A stretch of DNA of 64,000 bases from Colocasia esculenta. Taxonomy: Eukaryota > Streptophyta > Magnoliopsida > Alismatales > Araceae. Both the position numbers and the translations under genes were made by a program. Position 1 is the first letter of the stretch, and each line of letters opens with the position of its first letter. Under the pieces are notes generated by a model. It ran no database searches. It was given only the letters and a program-made list of their open reading frames with translations, and was not told the DNA's origin. This document shows positions 1 to 12,410 of this stretch, piece after piece. Location: positions 11,636,049-11,700,048 of the forward strand of contig CM024760.1 of the NCBI GenBank assembly GCA_014218235.1. The letters are read 5' to 3'.

Positions 1-3000
1 CCACTTAAGACGGATGCGCCTGCTGCATGTCTTCGAACTTGAAAGACCAGAAAGAGCAGTCTAGTACTGCCTCGCGAGTGGCCCCTGCGAAGGCATCTCA
101 GATGGCAGCAGGATTCTCTTAAACCCAGCTTTCCAATTCGCTTACGGTCTAAAGGCGAATGGGCCGGATGCACGGCCAGGAGGATTAAAGCTGTTGTTTA
201 GGGGTAAACAAAAAGATGACCCTTCGCCTTTTGGGTCTTTGACACTGCCCAGCAGGCTGGAACCACTCTTCCCCTCTCACGTTAACATTGCCCTACCATC
301 TGTGCGCTCTCTTTCCAACTCCCACAGAGCAGAGCGTGTGTTCCCAGCGATCAGGACAAATGACAAGGTAATGGAGCTTACTTCACTGTGACCAAACTAA
401 TCTGCATATCGATCCTTGCATATATATATATATTAGAACTAATTAATATCATTTTTGAAGAAACTGAAGTAAATGTCTCGTCTTGTGCCTCTTTTTTAAG
501 ATTATATAGCTCCTTTCTTCTCACGCACTACGAAGTGCAGAATCTGAACTCCATCCTCCTCCTCAAAAGTTTTGAAAATAACTAGCGATCATCAGATGAC
601 TGGATTACAAGCCTGTTCACCTTTCAATATATGTCTGTTAAAACAAGAAGATTATCTTAGCTACTATTAAAAGATGTAAAGTTTTCAGTTTTTGAGTTAT
701 GTATCTTGTGATCAACAATAGGATGAACGCGCGGGGGTCTTTGTACAAATTCGTCGTAAAGATCATGGATTAATCCAATGGGGGACTCGTGTTGCGCGGT
801 GTTGTACGCTGCCCAGCTCCCCGAGGCACTCACTGCAGGTGCCACTCTCTGCGCAAAACACGGTCGCATATATTTAGGATCATGAAACGCCACAACTGGA
901 CAAAACAGCCACGCCTTGTCCAGTGGAACGTTGGCAATATCACCTGGACTCTCTTTTTTTCTTCTTCTTTTTTCCCCTCTTCTTTGCCACCCCCCTCTTT
1001 CTACTGTCGATAAGAGAAAAGATGGATCCACAGTGCATGAAACCAGCCTGCAGGAACCGCTGTTTCACTTCTTTCCTTCCTGGGCAACACCATATGCCAG
1101 GAGCTTCGTTTCTCCATTTCTCGAGCAATCTGTGGGCTTCACTAAACGTGGGCAGCAGTGCTGCTGCAGAAACAAGACAATTATTACGAACTCAAGCTAA
1201 CTAGTATGGAGAACAAGTGACAGAATGGCCGGGCAGGCTCACCCCCCGGCGTTACTGGTCCATGGATTTATGAGATCAACATGTGGAGCACCAACAGATA
1301 GATGCATATATGGAAATGATAAACATGAGGGGAAGGCTCTAGCTAGTCTCTAGGGATCGGGTAACTAGCTTATAAGAGGATAAGCTAGCGTGTGGGCCAC
1401 TTGCACAACATGCCCATGTAAAACCTTCATATATATATACTTGCGTAGATTTCTTCCATTTCCACCTTTCTTAATTCGCAAAGGCACTTCCCTCATCTCC
1501 CTCCCCGGCCGCCCACGCCATACCTTTCCTTGTGGATTCTCCCAACAACAGCTTTGTGATGTGGAAAGCACCCTCTACAAAGGATTAGAGCAAGCTAGGG
1601 AAGACAGATGGAGAGAGTTGGCCCTTAAAAATATATATAGCTCAAGTCTTTAAAGTCCGATGTCGGGTATTGTAAGGAATCTAAAACGTTCGTCGAGTTC
1701 CAAGCTAACGATGATGTGCACACGCGGAGTCTTCCTCCACTGGCCGGACAAAAGAAATATGTAATAGGCGCTACTGATGAACTCTATTGCTAAAAGGAAA
1801 CGTAGGCTGCTAACCGTGCATTCCCCCGCCGCAACTTAGACTAATTGCGATCGTTAAACACGCACATTGGAATTTGGTCATTAAGCTAATGGAGGGGGAG
1901 GATCGAGGGTGGTGAGCCATCATACACAGTGGTCTGAAGACTCTGGACCGCCACTTTCGCTGTGGGTTTAAGATGCATGGGTTTGGAAGTTAATGTTTCT
2001 GTACGTGGATGCATGATGGAGATGGGTTGATTACGAAGCCCTCTGGATTGCCATAAAAGTTAATTATATTTTGTCGAAATCCATTAGTTTCAGAAGGGTG
2101 AAATCAGATCGAGTTATCTTTGTTGATTCCTGTTGCTAGTTCTTCCGAAAGTTACGTCAGATATGTGGTTGATGGCAACATATATGCATATGTCAGCTGT
2201 GGATCTTGCATTTTAGTACTGGAACTTATAATTTTTCGGCCCCTGTAATTAATCTATCATATTTAACAATTAGATCAATCCAGATATTTGCTTGTACCCA
2301 ATTATGTACTCATTTGCTACACAATCTTGGGGGGCTTATTTGTAATGACTGGGGTCTTTCATTGAACAGTCTGCAGAGATCTTGAGGGCAGATACGTAAA
2401 TACTTTGACTGTAGAGGCTAATCAGTAACTCTGTAATAAAATATGATTTATTTATTAATATTAATACTAGTCGTATTATTTTAAATTAAGTACTATCCTA
2501 ATTATGACAAAGGGCCATGGCCAATATTTAAGTATGCATTGGCAAAGTGTAGTCTACTTATAATTAATAAAACGTGCCAATATATAGTGCTTGTACAGCT
2601 TGACTTGAAAGTCTACTTTAAGAATGGGATCTCAAAAGAGTAATTAGAATAGCCATTTCTGTTGGAAGTTCTCCATTTAATCAAGTCCTTATAAGTTCTT
2701 GGCATTTATAAAGAAGGTCCAAACCAAACACTCATAATATTTCTCCATAAATAGAGATGGGTTCTTGTGAAGAATTGCAATAGTTTTACCTATTCAAGAA
2801 ACATATTCCAGAATCCACGTCATTAAAGATAAGAATCAAACTCAAGACTTGCAACACCATTATCTACCACAAAAAAAAAACTCAAGACTTGCTCTCTATA
2901 CAACACAAGTCCAAGTAAAACTCTTCGACGACAAATAAGAATGAACGCTTTGATATCATATTTTTGTCATTTTATCTACAGAGAACATGTGTCAGATATA

Positions 3001-3543
3001 TATATTTATTGATATATACAAGGTATATTATTGTGCCGAGCGCATTTTGTTGGCCATCCTTTTATGCCACATTTTTTAGCCATATTTATCGATCATCCAT
3101 TCATGAGGAGTGTCACATCAACTTTTTTTTGACAAGGCAAATTTAGAAGGAGATGATATAGTACTAATTAGCAAAATGGATCTAACCAAAGGTGTGGCAC
3201 TTTAGTGTTCTTCTACTAATAGTTCTGAATTATATAAAAATAGTATGATATTTATAGATGGTGAAAATAGTATGATATTTATTGTACTTCAAAATATACT
3301 TTATGATCTATCTTGCATTGGATAGACACATGTCCCAAATGTATTGGTCAATAGGAAAGATAGAAACGCATCCCTGCGTAACATCCACTGCCCACACATT
3401 ACCACATCCAATAGGGACATAGCGTACGTGTAAACAACTGATGTCACTCGCCAATGGAGAGACCTCCCCTTCCACACACAAACACATACGCCGTTGGGGA
3501 AACCCGCGCCCCGAAGCAAAACTAACTAACTAATTCTCTCTCT
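1..3543. other. Intergenic, no gene recognised
   Basis: Mostly AT-rich DNA with a GC-richer first 400 bases. Open frames here are short, begin and end arbitrarily and resemble no family I recognise. A 20-codon open stretch at 2-64 (+), ending in TAG and rich in Leu, Arg and Glu, could be the last piece of an exon entering from the left, but nothing else supports it. No LTR, terminal inverted repeat (TIR) or tRNA was seen. Confidence 0.5.
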
Positions 3544-3581
3544 CGCACGCACACACACGCGCGCGCGCGCGCGCGCGCACA
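3544..3581. repeat. Alternating purine-pyrimidine (CA)n(CG)n tract
   Basis: Thirty-eight bases of strictly alternating pyrimidine and purine: a short CA run followed by about twelve CG steps. It lies about 280 bp upstream of the ARM/TPR start codon. Such tracts favour Z-DNA and are usually length-variable; a promoter role is inference. Confidence 0.9.
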
Positions 3582-3786
3582 GCCACCCGCGAAGCTTGCG
3601 CTCACAGCACTGGACGACCACAACAAAGACAATCACGCCTTGCGTCGGCCGTTTTCCTCCCTACCGAAAGCCGCCACTAAACCCCAAAATTTCTGTAATG
3701 ATGCCACTTTTTGTCATGCGCCGCTACAAGTCACACTCCGCATCCCCCTACCTCCCTCCTCCTTAGCGGCGCAGCACACAATACCC

Positions 3787-3796
3787 TTTATATGAA
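3787..3796 (+). promoter_or_regulatory. Probable TATA box of the ARM/TPR gene
   Basis: TTTATATGAA lies 63 bp upstream of the ATG at 3859, within a C-rich stretch. This spacing would give a 5' UTR of about 30-40 nt. Position and sequence are the only evidence. Confidence 0.5.
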
Positions 3797-3858
3797 CATT
3801 AACCCCCACTACTCCCCCTTCTCCGGACATCGCCACCACCCCCGTCCCGACCGTCGAC

Positions 3859-5952
3859 ATGGATGCCAACGACCCCAAGAAGACCACTGTGTTTACCACC
3901 AAGTTCCCCGCGAACAAGGTGCAAGAGAGGCAGAAGACCGTGGAGGTCGCCGTCACCTGCGCCATCCCCTGCTGCTTTTTCTGCGCCATGAACGAGCAGG
4001 ACCCCCTCAGGCGCGCGGCTGCCGTCGCCCGCTTCTTCCGGGAGATGCCCCGCCGGGACGACCCGGAGCACGTGCTGGTCATGAGCGCCCTCTGGAACGT
4101 CGCCATGGCCCAGCCCGGCGACCCCGAGTTCCCTTCCCTCGGCATCTTCCGGTGCATGGCTGCTCTCATCCGCCGCGGCCTCGCCGACCGCGCGTGGCTT
4201 CTGCGGGACCAGAACATCTACATCCCCTACTACGCCGCCCACATCGTCGGCTCCTACACCATCAGAGACCCGCGGTTCGCCGAGATCGCGATCGAGTCCG
4301 CCGTCGTCGAGCCGCTGATGGAGCTCCTCAGGGGAAGGTTGACGTGGGTGGAGCAGCGCGTGGCGGTCCGGGCCCTCGGACACCTCGCCAGCTACGAGGG
4401 CACATTCCGGGCGGTGGCGCGGCATGAGGAAGAGGTCGTGGAGCTGGCCATGCGTGTGGCGTTGACGTGCGTGGAGACGGTCAACACGGAGTTCGTCGCC
4501 GTGGGGAGGAGGAACGAGAAGAAGACGGTCAAGTACCAGTGCGACCTGCTCACGAGAGGCTTGGGCGGGGAAGAGATGGAGAACAGGAAGGCGGAGGAGT
4601 GGGCGAGCCAGCTCCAGTGCTGGTCCCTCTATCTGCTCAGCTGCTTCGCCTGCAAAGACAGGTCACACGCCCGCATCTACAGGAAGGACTTCTTGCGGGA
4701 GCTGGGCAGGATGTGGGGCGGGCTGGTGAACGCCGACTCCCCGGCCGGCGTGGGCCTCATGAGGATCCTCTGCCGGAGCGGGGCCGGGAGGAGGGCCGTG
4801 GCGGAATGCAAAGAGGCCGTCGAGGGCCTCTGCAACCTTTCGAGGTCGTCCGACGACTGGCAGTACATGGGCATCGACTGTCTCCTTCTACTCGTCACCG
4901 ATCTGCACACCCGGTGCATGGTGATGGAGGCCGCCGCGCCCTGCCTCGCTGACCTGGTGGAGATCCGAAGCCTCGCTTCGAGGCAGAAGCTCGGGGACAC
5001 GATCACGGAAGCCCTACTGCTGTATTACCCAGATGAAGTTGATGATCACAAGAACAAGCGTTGGGCAAACGGCCAGGCATCAGTGATAGAGAGGGTCATG
5101 CAGCAAGTGTGGGAGCTGAAGGTGGAAAGGAGGGAGCGTGAGAAGGCCATGCCGGAGGAAGAGCTCGCGGACAGGAGGGTCCTGTCGGTGCTCCGGAGGC
5201 AGCAAGGCAACGACAGCTTCCGGTCGGGGGACATCGAAGAGGCTGCAAAGAGTTACACAGAGGCTCTGGACCTGTGCCCCCTAAAGAAGAGGAAGGATCG
5301 AATGGTGCTTCTCAGCAACATAGCTCAGTGCCACCTGCTCCTCGGCGACCCGGACGCCGCCATCAGCGACGCGACCAGGGCGCTCTCTCTGTCGAACCCC
5401 ACCAACCGCCACGCTCGGAGCCTGTGGCGGCGGTCACAGGCCTACGACATGAAGGGCCTGGCGAAGGAGAGCCTCATGGACTGCGTCATGTTCGTCAGCT
5501 GCTGCCTCGACGAGGACCACAACAGGAGCAAGAACGGCAAGGTCCCCTACTACGCCGCCCGCATGATCAACAAGCAGATGACCGCCGCGGGCCTCTTCGC
5601 CACCGTATCGTCCGGGAAGACCAGGGAAAGCTTCACAGAGAGAGAAGACCATGATCATGGCGAACCCAGGAAGGAGCAGGGGGCGCCTCCCCGTTCTGCA
5701 GGTATGTTGCCAGGTGAGGATCCGTCGCAATCCAACTGTAGTTAATGCGCAGCAGAATCTCTTCAGTAGAAACGACACCTTCCCTTCCATTCCTTCTACC
5801 TAATTTTAAAAGGCTGCAATTATTCGCCATGGGGGGGATAAACCATGTGAGCTCTATCTGGAACGGTGGTTTCAGGCCTGCCTACCATACTGGAGGAGCC
5901 GCGCTGGGGCACGAGGACGTCGAGCAGGACGCGCAGAAGACGAGAGATGTAA
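3859..5952 (+). CDS. ARM-repeat/TPR protein, two exons (3859-5701, 5876-5952)
   Basis: Plant ARM/TPR fusion protein of unknown biochemical role, probably a cytosolic scaffold. ATG 3859 opens a frame of 628 codons read straight through to 5745. Residues 30-45 carry a Cys-rich patch (PCCFFCAMNE). Residues about 50-400 are Leu-rich helical ARM-like repeats. Residues about 445-535 form TPR helices (RQQGNDSF ... DPDAAISDATRAL ... LWRRSQAYDMKG), as in UNC-45-like or Hsp90-binding TPRs. The gene probably splices: a GT donor at 5702 (GTATGT) and an AG acceptor ending at 5875 join, in phase, to 77 bp that begin GLPTILEEP, end Arg-rich and stop with TAA at 5950. From memory, related plant proteins end in a GLSTIxEEP...RRR tail, so I prefer the spliced form (639 aa). 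A second in-phase donor, GTGAGG at 5714, would add four residues. Codon use is very GC-rich. The ARM/TPR identity is firm; the second exon is likely. Confidence 0.85.
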
Positions 5953-6965
5953 TGGCGAGACGCTGACACCCCCGCACGAAGAAAGTACTGTTCCAAGTTG
6001 CCGATTATTCCGAGGCCCGGGGAACAGGGGGAACAGGCCATCGTTAGGAAGCTTTTTGTTTCTTGCCGGCTCTTGTTATTCTGGGCAGGATCAGAAAGCC
6101 ATTCAGGAAAAATTAAAGATGGTATTGTGACTTTTGTTTCATAGACGTTGCATGCATCTTTCAGAATCTCATGTAGAAATTGATCTTATTAAAGAAGATT
6201 TTAACTAATTTTGTTTCCCTCATAGAATATATTTTTAGAGAAAAATTATTGAAACAACGTCTCCTAGATCTCAAAAATCCCCATTAGGTAGTAGAAAGTT
6301 TCAAGTACGTTTAAGGAACACTTTTAAGAGCATGTAGTAATTTTTTGTGCTAGTTCCATGGCTGTCGGCCAAGGATTTATCAATATCCACTCGAATAACT
6401 TCCCCAAAAAACCATTGAATTTATGGGTTTGATCAAGGTTGAAGATTTCCTGTCTCCCATCCAATATTTCCAGGTAGAGACGAGACTGACAAAACTCCGA
6501 ACCATATATATGTTCGAAAGTCTGGATTCATTACCTTTTGTATAATCTAACTTGGATAAAAGAGGAAAAAATAATTAATCCTAGTTTTTGGATTCAGATA
6601 TTCAAGTTTTCTTTATTTGTTTAATTGTTTCTACCATGGAGCTATATATGCTCATTTACTATAATATCTTTTTACCATATTATTAGAGGAACCGGATATC
6701 TACGAGACTACGACATAAATTCCAGTGTCGACTATTAAATAGTTTCAACTTCAGCTACAAAATGCCATTTTGGGTATATTTACTTGCTTGTTCTCCCATA
6801 TAAGGGACGTCAGCAATTTTAAATCCTTTCTCTTAATGATCAGTGGATATGTTGGACAAAATAATGCTGACATCAATCCAAAATTACCAGTGTATGAGGA
6901 CACCATGACATGACTTGGTAAGAGCTACATCTTTTCAGGTTTGCCTCAAAAGGCTTTGGGAAATA
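5953..6965. other. 3' flank of the ARM/TPR gene, no gene seen
   Basis: AT-rich DNA downstream of the ARM/TPR gene. It presumably includes the 3' UTR, but I saw no strong AATAAA close to the stop codon. No convincing ORF or element ends were found. Confidence 0.5.
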
Positions 6966-7139
6966 CTTAAGTGCACATCTTGGTGTGCACTAAGCATGGC
7001 ACACCCATTAGGGGTGTGCCATTTATCCTTTGGGGATTATAATATCTCTCTCTCTAACTTTTTCAAATTTCAAAGGACAAATGGCACACCCCTAGTGGGT
7101 GTGCCCAAGTTAGTGCACACCATGAGTGTGCACTTCAAG
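6966..7139. mobile_element. Foldback MITE, 174 bp
   Basis: Two arms of about 65-68 bp are imperfect inverted copies of each other. The left arm starts CTTAAGTGCACATC, and the right arm ends GTGCACTTCAAG. Between them is an AT-rich loop with a short CT run. The arms carry the repeated motif GGCACACCC/GGGTGTGCC. I could not define a target-site duplication, so the superfamily is unknown. It ends 53 bp before the TSD of the large LTR element. Confidence 0.75.
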
Positions 7140-7196
7140 AGCCATACTAGCTAGCTAGTAGATGTAAAGAAAATGCAAAGTTCATAGGACCACGTA

Positions 7197-10100
7197 TGTA
7201 GCACACCGAAAATTTTAATTATATAAAAATTCAAAATAAATAGAAATAAATAATTTTCATAATACCAGAGTATTTAAACATACGTATCATTATCGTATGT
7301 GCTAAAATATATCAGAAAATTCCGTAAAAATTATAAATCAACCCCACACATTATTAATAAATGTTTCACAAAGAAATTTGTGTCAAGAAAAATCGGATTA
7401 GCCAAGTTTAAAGTGTTTCGCGACTTATTATCGTAATTCATGAATAAGTCGGAAAATTATTATCACACGTACTTGGATGACTCAGAAAATTAAAAAAAAT
7501 CATATACAGACTTCAAATAATATCATCTAATGACCCATCAAGAAATTGGGTCAATAAAAATTATTTGGGCTTGGTTTAAGAGTTATTGTGACCGATTATC
7601 CAAATTAGGAAACAAGTCGGAAAATCGTTAACACGAAAATACGATACAACAAAAAATTAAATAAAAATGTTGGAGAGACTTTCAACATTATATATTAATG
7701 ACCCAATATCATAATTGGGCCAATGGACCACATATGGCCCAAAAATCAAATAAATCAAGAAAATGCATGGAAATTCGTAGCTTAAATAAGCTGAAATTAG
7801 AAAGAGATAATTAGAGTAGAATTGGGAAGAGATCTTGCATTCTTGGCAACCCAAATTCGTGCTTAACTATGGTCGGAGGTTTCCTAAAGCCTCACAGACT
7901 CTATTGGAGGAAGAAATCCTCAATTAGGAAACTAATAAACCGAAACCGCAACCATAGTTCATTGTCACAATAGGACTCCTAAACACCTTGGTTGCTTAAA
8001 TACTCTTCACCCAAACCCTAGGGTCGAGTTTACAACTTGCTGGGTTTGTGTGGAGGAGCTCTTGGTGGCTGGAGAGCAAGAGATCAAGCATACCAAGCTC
8101 ATCTTCTTCCCCTTTTCCTCTGCTTCGACCTGTGCAAACCGTCTCCTTGGAGTCGACCAAAGGTAGGTCAAACCTAAATCCCATCGTGCAAGGCTTATGC
8201 CCCTGGAAAGAGGGTCAAGTCTACGTTCTAACCCAAGTGGAATGCCCAATTTCCATGTAGTATACACGGAGTATTAAACGTTATTCAAACAGTGGTCTGA
8301 ACAAGGGATTTATGAAGAATGAGACTTCATCAACCGCGAAGGTAGGTTTTCTCGGGCCAAACCTTAACAAATCCTATACCAATGTGTAGGGTATCAAGTT
8401 AACTTTCGTTTTCCACTGATTTCATAATTTTCCATTTAGTACATCATGAGTTATAGGCGTTTTGCCAAAGTCGCGCATGTCTGAGACTTTTTACGTTCGT
8501 GATGATTTATCACGCATCTCGAGGTCGATTTAAATTATTTAAAAATCATAAGTTACATATATTCCATGTTTCCAACAACTTTCATGTTGAAACTTTTGTC
8601 CTAAAAGCCCTAGTTTAGGAGATAAAGCGTTGCATGAGTCGCACCCTTGTGTTCCTACGTTTTGGACGTTTTCGGTCTGCTCATTGAAACGCGTCCGGTC
8701 CCGAGGACGCGTTTCAAGCCTCTAGTGTCGCGACGCTGCTGGGCGATGCGACCATATGAAAGGTGTTCGAAGACCCCGACGCGATTAAGGCGTTGACCCG
8801 TCAACGGCCCGCGTACGCGCCGCCTGGGAGTCCGAGCCGGTCTGAACCGCGGCGGTTCACCCCGATGCGTTTCAGAGGGTTTTCCCGCCCAAGTTTTTTT
8901 TATATATAATTTTCCGTAGACACGCCCTTATCCCCCCCGTGATTCAATCATGAACGCGGCCATGCATGTGGACGCGATTTTGACTGTTCACTGTTTTCGC
9001 TGGTTTTCGCTGTGCATTGCGTTTTAAAGTGCGTCCACTGTATTGGACGCGTATTTTTAGGCTTACCCGAGGTCTGTTTAACATGATATCCCGTGTGTCA
9101 TTTGCATATCTTGGGTCTGAGCATTACAGGACATATGTTTAATGGCTTAAAAGTGTTTAGCCCATTTAAAAAGCTTTAAGTACACGAACATTATTCTAAT
9201 TGCTTTCTTAATGATATGATCACTCATGAAACTTGTGATTTACTCTTGTTACTGCTCTAGCTTGATTAAATGATCATTATTATCTTAAAATCTTGCAAAC
9301 CCATGTGTAGTTAAATGCATTGTTCATCGCATGCCATCATGTTAAGAGCTTTCCGCAAGTTTGAAATCGATGGTTTGTGAATTGAGACGCGTACATCACT
9401 ACACACTTGCACATCTAGGCAGCCCTTTCTTGGAAATTTGGAAGCTCTCTACCGGTCATTCCGAATCAGTAGACTAGCAACCTTTTCTCTAATGCCTCCG
9501 TAAATCTCTTCTGACCATGGATTCCCACATGGCCGACGAGTTGGTTGTACCATTGAAGTTCCCTAGAGATAGCGTGCACTTCCTCTCTCATCTTGTTCTC
9601 GTGAGTGTGATTTACAATCTAGACTAAAGCCATTAATGTAAAGATTGAATTAAAGTATAAATCGTGTCGTTATGCTGCCAAATTTATCTCTTGACCATTG
9701 TTATTATGGAATCATGTTCAATTTACTTATTACTTGTTCTCATCATCATCATGAACATGACGTTACACATGCTTACATCTTTAAACTCCCATTGGCCATT
9801 ATTAATGACTGTGGGTATCTACATTTAAAATTTAAGTGAGATGCTGACCAGGCACGGCGAGTGTCCAAGGGCTCCAATCTAGCCCCAATGATGGAGAGTC
9901 ATAAATATACTGTTAACCATGGGGTATAATGATTACTGGCGTTGCATCTGCGCTAGGAGTCGTGCGTGTCGTGTTGAATGATAGATACAATAACCACATA
10001 CACGTGTCCTAGTGTACATTCTTGATGGATCTTTTCTTGGTGTACATTAGTGTCTATGTGCCTGATTAGTGTTACATTATCGTGCTCGTGCGTGCTTACT

Positions 10101-10811
10101 TACTTGCGTGATATGGCCATCCTGCATTTATTGCAAACAGTGATATCGTGCGTTCTTGAAAGCTATTGACATCAAGTGAAATCTTGCATGCTTGTACAAA
10201 GTGATATATTGCTCGTTCTATCTCGTTATATCGTTCTAAAATCTTGTTCTATCATGATCTCTCTATCTAGCTTGTTCATGTATCGTGTTTAACGCGCTTT
10301 ATTCGTACATGCATATCATGACATTCATCATGCTTACCTAGTTCTAAATTGTTAATCACTTATATCATTGCCCGCGCATTGAGATATAAATCCTACGGGC
10401 TAGTTTGCTTATCCCCTACTTTTAACCAATCTAAGTGACTATGATGTTCAAGAGGAGGAACAAGTCGAGGATGGGAATGCGTCCGAGTGATGAGCGTTCC
10501 AACTATGAGTCTAGTTATAGTAGTTTGCTTTGAGTGTTATATTCATATAGTAGGAAGTGAGGTATTATATACTTTTCTTTTTATTGAGTCTTAGTCCTGT
10601 AATGGTTTCCATTTGGAATACAATGAGTTGAGATTTAAATACAAGATTAGTTGAGTTCAATATTTAGGCCCTATTCTGATGTTGTGTTGTTATACACTTA
10701 GTGCGTGCTAGCTAGAGGCTTATTTGCCGACTGTTCACGTCTCGGGATATCGACTCGAATTATTTTCACATTATTAATTTATATCTACTGCGTAACGCTC
10801 AGGACGTGACA
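7197..10811 (+). repeat. 5' LTR of the gag-only element (3,615 bp)
   Basis: Starts TGTAGCACACCG and ends GGACGTGACA; repeated at 12411-14614 plus 20805-22211. It contains a CpG-dense patch around 8640-9060 with GACGCG and TCGCGACG motifs. A TATA-like TTAAATA at about 7996 lies upstream of a conserved region. Short ORFs such as 8048-8260 recur in the other LTR only because the LTRs are copies. Confidence 0.93.
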
Positions 10812-10817
10812 GTTTAG

Positions 10818-10829
10818 TGGTATCAGAGC
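10818..10829 (+). promoter_or_regulatory. Primer-binding site (initiator tRNA-Met)
   Basis: TGGTATCAGAGC, six bases after the 5' LTR, is the standard plant retroelement site complementary to the 3' end of initiator tRNA-Met. Confidence 0.9.
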
Positions 10830-11050
10830 CTAGGAATACCAAATAGGATATATGTCTCAGGATTAGGAGATACCTATTGAACCTAGGTCATAAAATTTAA
10901 ATACAGTACCTGGTGAGAATGGGTAGAGACTGGGATTATGTTAGAAAGAATTAAACACTCCTACCCATTGACTCTTATAATGTATCTAGAGACATTAATT
11001 GGTTTCCATCCTTTTCTCAGGAACCCTCATAACTCTCTCACTTCACTGCA

Positions 11051-12081
11051 ATGGCTCGCAATCAGTGACAAGCTATGCAAGAAACCGTGGCTGGTCTGAC
11101 CCAGGCATTACAAAATGTGGTTTAGGCTGGAAATCAAGCTGAGGCTGCAAGGAATGGAGCCGGTGATCTACACCAGAATTTTAGGAGTTTAAACCCTCCT
11201 CGTTTCTCTGGGTCCCCTAACCCAGACGAGGCAGAGAATTGGCAGGAGGAGATAGAAAGGATTTTCCAAGTTATGCAATGCACCAATAGGGAGAAGGTGG
11301 TACTGGCCACTTTCCAAGTTACTAAGGATGCTCGAGCTTGGTGGAAGGCCACATCGGCTCATCTGCCCAATGTAGCTGAATTGGAGTGGGCCAAATTCCT
11401 GGAGATATTTTGGGGAAAGTATTTCTCTGAGAGAGTTAAGGAGAAGAAGGCAGCGGAGTTTGCCACACTAAAACAGAAAGGAATGTCTGTGGCTGAGTAT
11501 GAGGCTCAGTTTGCGCGTCTGGCTGTGTATGCCCCACACCTGGTGGGAACTGAAAGACTGAAGGCAAACCATTTCATGGGTGGGCTCAGGCCCATATTCA
11601 TTGAAAAGCTCGAACCACACAACATCCAAACCTACACTGAGATGGTCCAAAGAGCTCAACTGGTAGAAGACACTATGGCTAAGGTGGAAGGCATAAGGGG
11701 GAAAGACATCTCAAAGCCGACCTTTATAAAAAGGGGAGCAGTAGATACAATTGGAACTTTCCCCAATAACAACTACAACAACAACAAAAGGCCAACCACT
11801 GGAAAGGGCTATGACATGGAGAAAAAGATCAAAGTAGAAGAAACAATGACAATGGAATATTGTAAATTTTGCAACAAGCTTGGGCACCAAGCGGACAAGT
11901 GCTGGAAGAAGGTCGGGGCTTGCCTGTGATGTGGGAGTCATGAACATCGTATACCGAATTGTCCCATGCTAAAAGACCAAGCTGGAAGGAGCCAGGGAGC
12001 AGTAAAGCGTCAGGGACGTGTGAATGCAATGACGCAAGCGGAGCTTCTGGAAGGAGGTATGACTGTTAAACCCCTAGACTG
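11051..12081 (+). pseudogene. Broken Ty3/gypsy gag
   Basis: One reading frame from ATG 11051 encodes a retrotransposon gag: an N-terminal region, a capsid-like domain (NPPRFSGSPNPDEAENW, then AEYEAQFARLA near 11500) and a zinc knuckle, CKFCNKLGHQADKC, at about 11860-11901. The frame is interrupted by TGA at 11066, TAG at 11123 and TGA at 11927, the last splitting a second knuckle. Reading then continues to a stop at about 12079. There is no pol, only a PPT-like AGTGGGGGAGA at about 12115. The longest uninterrupted part is 11273-11929 (218 codons). Confidence 0.88.
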
Positions 12082-12399
12082 ATCTTAAGATGCTTTTCTT
12101 ATGAGTACATTTCTAAGTGGGGGAGATGATCGAAGAGAAATTGAAAAAAAAAAGAGGAGAATAATCTAGTAGTTATACCATAGTTCATCTGGTGGATTAA
12201 GATGAAGTTATAACTACCGTGAAAGAAAACAGGAGTGAAAGAAACAAAATGAATAATACGGGTGGCCATGGGTGTAGATGTTGGACTAGCACCCACGATG
12301 TTGAAACAAGTTAGAAGAATTAAATCTAAAACGACCTCCAGGATCATAACTATCAAAGCCAATTAATGATCTATGAATTTGGTGACCAAATTCTCTTTA

Positions 12400-12410
12400 G
12401 TGGGGGAGGG
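12400..12410 (+). promoter_or_regulatory. Polypurine tract
   Basis: GTGGGGGAGGG directly abuts the TGTAGCAC start of the 3' LTR, as expected of the plus-strand primer. Confidence 0.85.

Noticed and set aside
2..64. Possible C-terminal exon entering from the left edge
   Set aside because: Only 20 codons, with no splice site or homology I can confirm.
3714..4425. Long ORFs on the minus strand and in other frames opposite the ARM/TPR exon
   Set aside because: They are shadows of a very GC-rich coding sequence; only the 3859 frame shows ARM/TPR helices.
8048..8260. ORF conserved between the two LTRs (also at 13264-13605)
   Set aside because: LTRs are copies of each other, so conservation is not evidence of coding; the proteins match no family.
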